In this document: positions 18,097 through 25,711 of the stretch, piece after piece
Layout of the letters: each line of letters starts with the position of its first letter
Position numbering within the stretch: position 1 is the first letter of the stretch
Assembly: GCA_019242655.1 (NCBI GenBank)
Contig: JAFAVH010000352.1
Span: forward strand, 1 to 37,693
Length of the DNA stretch: 37,693 nucleotides
Source of the DNA: Methylobacteriaceae bacterium
Lineage (GTDB): Bacteria > Pseudomonadota > Alphaproteobacteria > Rhizobiales > Beijerinckiaceae
Direction of reading: 5' to 3'
Program-made: the position numbers and the translations under genes
The notes under the pieces: generated by a model
What the model was told of the DNA's origin: nothing
Seen by the model: only the letters and a program-made list of their open reading frames with translations
The model's database searches: none

Positions 18097-19215
18097 ATGG
18101 CTGCTCTGCTGCTGGCCGCCTGCCTCTCCGTTGCGCCGACCATTGCGAGCGTCGCTGAAGACGGACCGCCCGGCATCGTCGCGCCGAAAATATTGCCGCC
18201 GTTCGATGAAGCTGCTGCAACGTGTGCCGCTCCGCCAGGCCTGCGGAAAGTGTTGGCATTCGCGCAAGACAATGAGCGCGAATTCATGCAGGGCGTCGGG
18301 CGCGGATTGGCGGCGGCGGCGCGAGACCGCGGACTTGCCTACGAAGTATCGCTCGCCGCAAACGATCCGCGGAAGATGATCGAGCAGGTGCAAGCGATGC
18401 TCACTGCGAAAACGGGCGCGGTCGTTGCCGCACCTGTCGATCCGCCCTCGCTCAGCCGCAGCCTGCAGCAATTGATCTGGGCAGGCGCCTTTGTCGGCAC
18501 GGTGGTGCCGCCGCCCGCCATCACGCTGTTGAACGCGCCGCAATATCTGACCGGAAAAGCGCTTGGCGATGCGGCGGCGACCTACATTCGCACGCACCTC
18601 AAAGGCAAAGCCAAGGTCGTGCTGCTGACGCACGACAGTCTGCAGTTCCTCGCCCCGCGCTTCGTCGCCATGCGCGATTCCCTGAGGGACATGTCCGGCG
18701 TCACGATCGTCGCCGACATTTCGCCGGCGATGGTGAACAAGGCGGGCGGCCTTGCCATGATGCGCACGATCCTCCTCGCGCAGCCGAACGTCGATGTCGT
18801 GCTCGGCGCCGATACGGTGGTGCTCGGCGCACTCGCGGCGCTGCGCGAGGCGGGCAAGGCGCGCGACGATCAGTTCCTCGGCGGCATTGACGGAGAGCCC
18901 GAAGCCGTCGAGGAAATAAAAAAGCATGGCCCCTACAAGGCCAGTATCAGCCTAGCCTCGCCGGTGTTCGGCTATGCGCTCGGCCAGAACGGCGCCGATT
19001 GGCTTGACGGAAAAAGCGTTCCGCAGGCGATGGATATTCTACCGAAAGCGCTGACGGCCGAGAACATCGCTCAGTACGAAGCCGATCTCGCCGATCCCGC
19101 AGCTGTTTATCGCGATCCGGCACGCCGCGCTTCTTATCTCAAGATGTATGGCAACATCTGCTTCGATACGCGCGACAATTACCTGAATTTTCCGTGGTCG
19201 TCGGAGCGGAAGTGA
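18097..19215 (+). CDS. Periplasmic substrate-binding protein, sugar-binding (Peripla_BP_4/RbsB-like) family
   Basis: [51 protein letters not shown] and LGGIDGEPEAVEEIKK; start possibly upstream of 18097. Confidence 0.7.
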   Translation: MAALLLAACLSVAPTIASVAEDGPPGIVAPKILPPFDEAAATCAAPPGLRKVLAFAQDNEREFMQGVGRGLAAAARDRGLAYEVSLAANDPRKMIEQVQAMLTAKTGAVVAAPVDPPSLSRSLQQLIWAGAFVGTVVPPPAITLLNAPQYLTGKALGDAAATYIRTHLKGKAKVVLLTHDSLQFLAPRFVAMRDSLRDMSGVTIVADISPAMVNKAGGLAMMRTILLAQPNVDVVLGADTVVLGALAALREAGKARDDQFLGGIDGEPEAVEEIKKHGPYKASISLASPVFGYALGQNGADWLDGKSVPQAMDILPKALTAENIAQYEADLADPAAVYRDPARRASYLKMYGNICFDTRDNYLNFPWSSERK

Positions 19216-19351
19216 CGCGTTCAACCGTACGGGATCGGCCAAAACGCGTGCCTGCAGGCGCCAAAGCTTGGCTCACGCATTCGCCGACTCGAATGTGCCT
19301 TATTGATCGGATAGTCCTCGGCGAGTGGCATAGGCACCCTCGAGGAACGGC

Positions 19352-19675
19352 ATGAAAGCTCTCACGGCGCTAATGATAGTCGCCGCCACATCGTCAGTGG
19401 CGGTCGCGCAGACACCGTCCCCCGAAGTCGATGCTTGCAAGGCGAGCGGATTGATCGCCTTGAAGCAAAGGTCCTCCGATGTAAAAAACGTGGAAATCGA
19501 TCTCGACAGCGCAACGATCATCAAGGCCGACACGAAGATCGAAAGCACCCCGGTCAAAACCGTGATATTGGGTGAGGCCTACATAGAGCGGAAGAAGGGA
19601 GATAAGCCGCAGACCTTTGTCTGTATCCTCGGAGAAAAGGGAAAGGTTCTGCTGACACTCTTCTCCAATCAATGA
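19352..19675 (+). CDS. Small secreted hypothetical protein
   Basis: Signal peptide MKALTALMIVAATSSVAVAQ followed by a 2-Cys mature domain; GAGGAACGGC upstream of ATG. Confidence 0.6.
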   Translation: MKALTALMIVAATSSVAVAQTPSPEVDACKASGLIALKQRSSDVKNVEIDLDSATIIKADTKIESTPVKTVILGEAYIERKKGDKPQTFVCILGEKGKVLLTLFSNQ

Positions 19676-19680
19676 TCGAA

Positions 19681-20055
19681 TCACGCGCTGTGTAGCCGCG
19701 AGGCGATAAACCGCTTCACTTCGTCCGGCCGCCAGGGCTTTGCCACGAACTTGGCTTTGCCGGGAAGCGCGGACACGGGAGGCGGCGCTCCCCCTGACGT
19801 GACCAGAATTCCGATCCATGGCCAACGACGGCTGACAATGCGTGCGAGTTCGGCACCGTCCGTTTCGCTCGCCATCATCAGATCGGTGAAAATCACCGCG
19901 ACGTGTTCCGCGTGGTCCTGAAGCGCTCTCAGAGCTTCATTGCGGCTGGTCGCGACTTCGCAGGTGCAACCAAGCTCTTCCTCGATCAGTATAATTGCGA
20001 CAGCGCGCACGAGCGGCTCGTCTTCGACAATGAGCACGTTATTGCGCCTTTGCAT
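19681..20055 (-). CDS. Single-domain response regulator (receiver only)
   Basis: NNVLIVEDEPLVRAVAI, VIFTDLMMASETDGAEL phospho-Asp region, KFVAKPWRPDEVKRFI. Confidence 0.86.
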   Translation of the reverse strand: MQRRNNVLIVEDEPLVRAVAIILIEEELGCTCEVATSRNEALRALQDHAEHVAVIFTDLMMASETDGAELARIVSRRWPWIGILVTSGGAPPPVSALPGKAKFVAKPWRPDEVKRFIASRLHSA

Positions 20056-20079
20056 GCTAAGGCCAGCAAATCGATTCAG

Positions 20080-20268
20080 TCAGCCGCGTTTTTCCTGCCG
20101 GAATTCACGCAGCAGCGTCGAAAGCCTTTCCGACGGATAATCCTGCGGTTCATAGATAGCTCTCAGACCAGCCTTGATGCCGTCTGTCGGCTTTGCGTGA
20201 TGCACCTCGCCTTTCATGGCGGGTCCCCGGGATAGGGCGTCGACTGGACGGCGGCGGCGCTGGATCAT
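20080..20268 (-). CDS. Small ORF, possibly NepR-like (anti-sigma factor-like)
   Basis: 62-aa ORF ending 24 nt upstream of the response regulator start; C-terminus GIKAGLRAIYEPQDYPSERLSTLLREFRQEKRG resembles the NepR helix pattern; occupies an otherwise empty gap. Confidence 0.35.
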   Translation of the reverse strand: MIQRRRRPVDALSRGPAMKGEVHHAKPTDGIKAGLRAIYEPQDYPSERLSTLLREFRQEKRG

Positions 20269-20299
20269 GGCAATCTCGTTCAAATTCTGCGCGGTGTAA

Positions 20300-20325
20300 A
20301 ACTGCCTGCCCGGAGGGAACGTTCC
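20300..20325 (-). promoter_or_regulatory. Candidate EcfG-type promoter (GGAAC-N17-AGTT) on the minus strand
   Basis: Minus strand GGAAC GTTCCCTCCGGGCAGGC AGTT, about 30 nt upstream of the small ORF start. Confidence 0.35.
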
Positions 20326-20428
20326 CACGGCCAAGCTACGCTGGACTTCTAAATTCCGTTTGTTCTGCACCCGTGTTGATTGATAATGGCGGCTCGCTTT
20401 CGCTTTCACAAGCAAGAGATCAGCCACC

Positions 20429-20932
20429 ATGCCAACGCCAATAGCGCTCACGCGAGCGATGGGAATCGAACCGCAATTTGCCGCTGCAGGCTTGGCTGGA
20501 TTTGTCGCGCTTGCTGTGTCTTTGTTCGCTGCAGAGACTTGGCATCGCGATGCGCTCGGCGACCTCTTGAAAGCGCCGATCTGCATGGCCAACCAAAGCG
20601 CCGCTGACGCGCGCGTCACGCCGCTCGGCTCCTATGCACTGCCGAACGTTCCCGGCAAGCGGGTGACGATCGTGCGCGTTGAATATGGGCCGGGCGGCTT
20701 CACACCACCTCATCGTCATTCGGGCTCGGTCACTGCAACGATCACCAAGGGCGTCATCCGCTCGCAGCTCGACGGCGGCCCCGTGCAGGATTTCAAGCCT
20801 GGCGAGACGTTCTTCGAGCCGCCGGGCAGCATCCATCGCGTGTCGGCGAATGCCAGCACTACAGAGCCTGCGGAGCTGCTGGCCGTGTTCGTTGCCGACG
20901 AGGGCGCACCACTCACAATCTTGTTGGAGTGA
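20429..20932 (+). CDS. Cupin domain protein with N-terminal signal/membrane anchor
   Basis: YGPGGFTPPHRHSGSVTATITKGVIRSQLDGGPVQDFKPGETFFEPPGSIHRVSANAS cupin motifs. Confidence 0.82.
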   Translation: MPTPIALTRAMGIEPQFAAAGLAGFVALAVSLFAAETWHRDALGDLLKAPICMANQSAADARVTPLGSYALPNVPGKRVTIVRVEYGPGGFTPPHRHSGSVTATITKGVIRSQLDGGPVQDFKPGETFFEPPGSIHRVSANASTTEPAELLAVFVADEGAPLTILLE

Positions 20933-20944
20933 GAGACGCGCCGA

Positions 20945-21835
20945 CTATCGCTCACCCCGTTTGGATCCAGCGGGCGTAAAAGCGGAGAGCGGGGTCGGAT
21001 CTCGGCTCGGTGCCGGCGGTATCCGCCCATCGACGTCGGTAAAGCCGTATTCGACGGCTAGCTCGGAGACGAGAAGCGTCTGCCCGGACTTTGCGAGCAC
21101 GTGCGGGTCCATGGCGAGCGCCGCCACCGCCCGGCCGGTGAACAATGGCGTCTCGCCTCGTTCTTGTATCATCTTCGCGAGCGCGGGCGGCACCCGGTCC
21201 GGCTGTGCGGCAAGCTTTTCGCTCTTGATGAATCCGGGCCAAAGCGAGACGGACGCGATGCCGAACGGCTTCAATTCGTGCGCCATGTCGCGCGCCAAGC
21301 GGTCCACGCCGGCCTTCTGCACGCCAAAGGCGACGTTGAATGTGTAGCGGACCCCGCCTCCGGACGACGTGTTGACGATGAGGCCGCGGCCCTGGTCGAT
21401 CATCAGCGGCACAGCGTGCTGCGATGCGATGAAATGGGAGCGAAGACCGACGCTGTGCAGCATGTCCCATACTGAAGACGGCATTTGCCAGAAAGGCGTG
21501 TTGACCGGCATGACCTGCGGTGCGGCGAACACGTTATTAACGAGGACGTCGAGCCTGTCGAAATCGGCCTCGATCTTGGCGAAGAGCTGTTTGATTTCCT
21601 CGTCGTTGCCGTGATCGCATTCGACTCCCATCCCGCGCCCGCCGGCAGCAGAAATCTCCTCTATCGTCTCCTCAAGCGATCCCGGCCAAATCGAATCTCC
21701 GCTTTTCCGCGTTCGCGCGGTGACAATGATTGTCGCGCCCTTTTCAGCTAGTCCGAGCGCGACACCCTTGCCAACGCCGCGGCTGCCGCCGGTGACGAGC
21801 GCCACGCAATCCCGCAATGACGTTGCAGAGATCAT
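20945..21835 (-). CDS. SDR family NAD(P)-dependent oxidoreductase
   Basis: VALVTGGSRGVGKGVALGLAEKGATIIVTART, LDVLVNNVFAAP; start MISATSLRD at 21835. The YxxxK motif is not canonical (RYTFNVAFGVQKAG). Confidence 0.86.
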   Translation of the reverse strand: MISATSLRDCVALVTGGSRGVGKGVALGLAEKGATIIVTARTRKSGDSIWPGSLEETIEEISAAGGRGMGVECDHGNDEEIKQLFAKIEADFDRLDVLVNNVFAAPQVMPVNTPFWQMPSSVWDMLHSVGLRSHFIASQHAVPLMIDQGRGLIVNTSSGGGVRYTFNVAFGVQKAGVDRLARDMAHELKPFGIASVSLWPGFIKSEKLAAQPDRVPPALAKMIQERGETPLFTGRAVAALAMDPHVLAKSGQTLLVSELAVEYGFTDVDGRIPPAPSRDPTPLSAFTPAGSKRGER

Positions 21836-21893
21836 CCTCCCCTCCCTCGTCGACCTTTCAAGACAAACGTCAAGCTGATCCGCACGCAAATTT

Positions 21894-21909
21894 ATCTTGC
21901 TAGGAAGAT
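21894..21909. promoter_or_regulatory. Candidate MarR-family operator
   Basis: Imperfect palindrome ATCTTGCTAGGAAGAT between the divergent SDR and Rieske oxygenase genes; near copy at 25587-25610. Confidence 0.5.
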
Positions 21910-21957
21910 ATATGCGGTGTATCGATCCGAGGGTCAACCAAGGATGGGGGTGGTGCG

Positions 21958-23181
21958 ATGGTCACAAAGGCAGAGAACGAACTTCTGTCCCGCGTAACCG
22001 GCGACGCTCCGATGGGCAAAATGTTGCGCCAGCATTACTGGTTGCCTGCCGTCCTGTCCGTGCGCGTCAAATATGGACAAGCGCCGACGAAGGTGCGGCT
22101 GTTTGGCGAGAACTTTATCGCCTTCCGCGGCGAGGACGGGAAGGTCGGCTTCATGGAGGAAGCCTGCCCGCATCGTGGAGCGTCACTTGCTTTGGGCCGC
22201 GTCGAAGGTTGCGCGGTTCAATGCTTGTTTCATGGATGGAAGATTTCATCCGACGGGCACGTCGTCGATGTTCCAAACGAGCCGAACCGGCCGGCGGAAT
22301 TTGCGAAGACCGTCAAGGTACGCGCCTACCCTTCCCGCGAAGGCGCCGGCATCATCTGGGTCTGGCTCGGAGAGGGAGAGGCGCCGCCGTGCCCCGACTT
22401 CGAATGGATGGATTTGCCGCCGGAGCAGGTTTACTCTGCCGGCATCGAACTGAACGCCAATTGGCTGCAAGGCGTGGAAGCGACGATCGATTCGTCGCAT
22501 GTCGCGCTGCTTCACACGAGCTGGACGACAACATCCGCCACCGATTTCGGGGCGACGCGCGAGAACACGGCCGTAAACTACGAGTTCGAGAAGAAGCCCT
22601 ACGGTTTTCGCGCGGCGGCGCTACGTGCGGCGCCCGACGGCTCCTGTGTGGCGCGCGTCACCGAGTTCGTCATGCCGTACTATGGCTTGATCCCGCCGAT
22701 CTTCACCGGTCCGAAACAGGATCGCATCGCCATCATCGCCGTGCCGATCGACGACGAGAACCTTATCCAGTGGTACATCTACTACAATCCGGAGAAGCCG
22801 GTTGACTCGATGAAGCGAACGCAGCGCGCCAATCAATGGCCGATGGCCGGCGGACTGCCAGGCGATCGGTCGAATAATTGGGGCCAGAACCGCGACGTGA
22901 TGGGCGCCGGCAACAATTCCGGCTTCTTCGAAATCGTCATCGAGGATTTCGTCGTCATGGTCAGCATGGGTCCGATCGTCGACCGAAGCAAAGAGTACCT
23001 TTGCTCGAGCGATCAGGCCATCATCCGCGTGCGGCGGATGCTCTTGGAAGAGGTGAAGGCGTTCATGGCGGGCAAGGCGCCAAAAAGCGCGCAAACGCCT
23101 GCGATGTCTTACCAGGGCGTGCGCGCCGTTGGCGGCCGGTTGCCGTCGACCTCAGACGATTGGCGACAGATCGCGGCTTAG
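21958..23181 (+). CDS. Rieske (2Fe-2S) aromatic ring-hydroxylating oxygenase, alpha subunit
   Basis: CPHRGASLALGRVEGCAVQCLFHGWKI Rieske motif; NWLQGVEATIDSSHVALLHTSW mononuclear Fe region. Confidence 0.9.
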   Translation: MVTKAENELLSRVTGDAPMGKMLRQHYWLPAVLSVRVKYGQAPTKVRLFGENFIAFRGEDGKVGFMEEACPHRGASLALGRVEGCAVQCLFHGWKISSDGHVVDVPNEPNRPAEFAKTVKVRAYPSREGAGIIWVWLGEGEAPPCPDFEWMDLPPEQVYSAGIELNANWLQGVEATIDSSHVALLHTSWTTTSATDFGATRENTAVNYEFEKKPYGFRAAALRAAPDGSCVARVTEFVMPYYGLIPPIFTGPKQDRIAIIAVPIDDENLIQWYIYYNPEKPVDSMKRTQRANQWPMAGGLPGDRSNNWGQNRDVMGAGNNSGFFEIVIEDFVVMVSMGPIVDRSKEYLCSSDQAIIRVRRMLLEEVKAFMAGKAPKSAQTPAMSYQGVRAVGGRLPSTSDDWRQIAA

Positions 23182-23238
23182 CGAAACAGTCGCGCAAGAG
23201 CTCTGCCGTTCTCGCACGGCGCCGGGAGTAAAGGCACC

Positions 23239-23562
23239 ATGCCAGATTGGACGCACGTTTGCGCCGCTTCGAAAGTAGAGGAAGGCGAACCGTTCGGCGT
23301 CAAGCTGACGGAGGAGCTTCGCATCGCCGTATACCGTGTCGATGACGCGATCTACGCCACGAACGATGTCTGTCCGCATGCCTTCGCTCTTTTGTCGACG
23401 GGCTTTCTGGATGGTCATCAGATCGAATGCCCGCTTCATGGAGCAATATTCGATGTGAGGACGGGCAAGTGCCATGTTGCCACCTACGACGATGTCCGCG
23501 CCTACAAAGCCGAGGTCCGCGACGGTGACGTCTTCGTCGACCTGGACTCAACGTCGTCTTGA
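23239..23562 (+). CDS. Rieske-type ferredoxin component
   Basis: CPHAFALLSTGFLDGHQIECPLHGAIFDVRTGKC; placed between oxygenase and reductase. Confidence 0.88.
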   Translation: MPDWTHVCAASKVEEGEPFGVKLTEELRIAVYRVDDAIYATNDVCPHAFALLSTGFLDGHQIECPLHGAIFDVRTGKCHVATYDDVRAYKAEVRDGDVFVDLDSTSS

Positions 23563-24806
23563 GTGGACTTGTCGTTATCGGCGGCTCCTACGCCGGGTTG
23601 ACAACGGCATCCGCGGCGCGCGAGTCAGGTTATCTCGAGCCGATCACGATCATCGGCAATGAAGCGCATCTCCCTTATCAAAGACCTCCATTGTCGAAAG
23701 CGTTTCTGTTGGGCGATGCCGACGAGCAGAGCCTGCTGATCCGCGCCGCGCGTTTCTTCGTGGACCAGAATATTGATGTTCGGCTTGGCACGTCCGTGAC
23801 TGGAGTCGACCGCCGAGCCAAACGCGTCGAATTGTCGGACGGACGATCTCTCACCTACGACGCACTGGCCTTTAGCACGGGATCGAGAGCGCGGCGCCTC
23901 GACATTCCCGGTGCGACTCTTTCCGGTATTTGCTATCTCCGCTCGCTCGGCGACGCCGTGGAATTGCGCGATCGCTTGGCAGCCGCAAAGGACGTCGTCG
24001 TTATCGGCGGCGGCTTCATCGGATTGGAGGTAGCGGCCTCGGCACGCCACCTCGGCAAGACCGTGACGGTGATCGAAAGCGCGGCGCGCCTTCTGGAGCG
24101 GGCGGTGACGCCGCTGATAGCAGACTACCTTTTGCGGGAGCACCAGGCAAAAGGCGTTCGCGTCCATTTCGACGAAACGGTGCGGGAATTCGCCGGTGAC
24201 GGAGTAAAGGTTTCATCGGTCATTCTGCGAAGCAACGAACGGATTGCAGCCGATCTTGTTCTGATCGGGATCGGCGGACTACCGAACGATGACGTCGCGC
24301 GCGCCGCCGGGCTCACCTGTACAAATGGCATTGTCGTCGACGACTTCGGACGCAGCCGCGACGACGCGTGCATTTCTGCCGCCGGCGACTGCGCAAACCA
24401 TCACAGCGGATTTGCGCGCGGCTGGATCCGGCTCGAATCCGTTCAGAACGCGCAGGATCAGGCGCGCATTACGGGCTCGACGATCGCCGGGCAGGAGCGG
24501 CCCTATAACAGCGTGCCTTTGTTCTGGTCGGACCAATACGATACGAAACTTCAGATGGTCGGCTTTTCCAAAGGACATGATCGCTTCGCGATGCGCGGTC
24601 GTCCCGACGATGGTCAGTTCTCGGTCTTCTACTACCGGACCGGGGAGCTCATCGCCGTCGACAGTGTCAACAGACCTGCCGACCAGCTGATTGCGAAACG
24701 CCTGCTCGCGGCGGGACTTTCTCCTGGCATCGATCAGGTCGGCGATATGTCGTTCGACTTCAAAACGTTCCTGAAGCGAGGCATCGAGAAAAGCGCTGCG
24801 CGCTAG
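23559..24806 (+). CDS. FAD-dependent ferredoxin reductase (BphA4/RhlG-like)
   Basis: TTG start overlapping the ferredoxin stop (TTGA); VVIGGSYAGLTTA, LPYQRPPLSKAFLLG, VVVIGGGFIGLEVAASARHLGKTVTVIE, AAGDCANH. Confidence 0.9.
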   Translation: MSGLVVIGGSYAGLTTASAARESGYLEPITIIGNEAHLPYQRPPLSKAFLLGDADEQSLLIRAARFFVDQNIDVRLGTSVTGVDRRAKRVELSDGRSLTYDALAFSTGSRARRLDIPGATLSGICYLRSLGDAVELRDRLAAAKDVVVIGGGFIGLEVAASARHLGKTVTVIESAARLLERAVTPLIADYLLREHQAKGVRVHFDETVREFAGDGVKVSSVILRSNERIAADLVLIGIGGLPNDDVARAAGLTCTNGIVVDDFGRSRDDACISAAGDCANHHSGFARGWIRLESVQNAQDQARITGSTIAGQERPYNSVPLFWSDQYDTKLQMVGFSKGHDRFAMRGRPDDGQFSVFYYRTGELIAVDSVNRPADQLIAKRLLAAGLSPGIDQVGDMSFDFKTFLKRGIEKSAAR

Positions 24807-25444
24807 CGACCCGTCCGCCGTCGCGGGCGCAGAAGCTTGGCCGGCCGCGCGCCCGTCACGGCCGAACCCGTTGCCCGCGTTTTCCGCTGTCCGTGCTTCG
24901 CCAAAGCCGAGACGTTGAGCAGTTTACGAAAGCCGCGATCCATGACCGCAATTTCGTTCTGCGTCAGGCCACTTTCCAGCAAGACGTGCTTCGTGATCCG
25001 CGCAATCTCCGCAATGCCGCGGTCGGCGACGCTGAGACCCGAACCGGTCAGTCGTACAAGTTCGGACCGCCCGTCATCGCTTGCCGAGGTTCGGACGATC
25101 AAACCGGCGTCCTGCAATTTCGCGACGCGTTTGGTCATCGCCCCGGATGTGACGAGGAGGGTTCGAAACAGATCGGTCGGACGAAGTTCATAAGGCTTGC
25201 CCGCGCGGCGCAATGCGAGAAGAACCAGAAGCTCGCCCGTGTGGATGCCGATCGCTTTAGAGATTGCCTTCACGCGCGCCTCGTGAAGCTGGTTCGCCCG
25301 TTCCATGCGCAGGAGAGTGCAGGCCATTCGCAAGTCGAGGTCGGGACGCTCTGCGAGCCAGGCGGACTCTATGTCGTCGTAAAGCCTCTCGGGCCGCAAT
25401 CGCTTCGCCGGCACGATGGTTTTCCGTCCTGCTCGCTTTGCCAT
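24803..25444 (-). CDS. MarR family transcriptional regulator
   Basis: HTGELLVLLALRRAGKPYELRPTDLFRTLLVTSGAMTKRVAKLQDAGLIVRTSASDDGRSELVRLT winged-helix pattern. Confidence 0.85.
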   Translation of the reverse strand: MAKRAGRKTIVPAKRLRPERLYDDIESAWLAERPDLDLRMACTLLRMERANQLHEARVKAISKAIGIHTGELLVLLALRRAGKPYELRPTDLFRTLLVTSGAMTKRVAKLQDAGLIVRTSASDDGRSELVRLTGSGLSVADRGIAEIARITKHVLLESGLTQNEIAVMDRGFRKLLNVSALAKHGQRKTRATGSAVTGARPAKLLRPRRRTGR

Positions 25445-25580
25445 CTCTGTCCCGCTTACACCGCCCTTTGTTGGCGCTCTAATCGCCGCTCGATCGAGCA
25501 ATTAGCACCGGTCGGTCCAGAGAAACTAGCGCCGACGGGAATTTTTACACCGGTTCCCCGGCGCCGAACAAAAAGAACCG

Positions 25581-25610
25581 TTGACTAGAAAGCTTCCAAG
25601 GAAGATAAAT
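25581..25610 (+). promoter_or_regulatory. Candidate sigma70 promoter with overlapping MarR-type operator
   Basis: TTGACT-N17-GATAAA; spacer and -10 contain CTTCC-AA-GGAAG. Reverse complement ATTTATCTTCCTTGGAAGCTTTCT matches 21890-21913 at 19 of 24 positions. Confidence 0.5.
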
Positions 25611-25711
25611 GTGCACAATCTGAGGGGGCGGAAAGTGGCGCACTGGCGATGTAATGTAGCTCTGGGCCTGCTCCTCGTAGGCGCGTTTGTCGGCGGGTCG
25701 ATGTATCGCCC

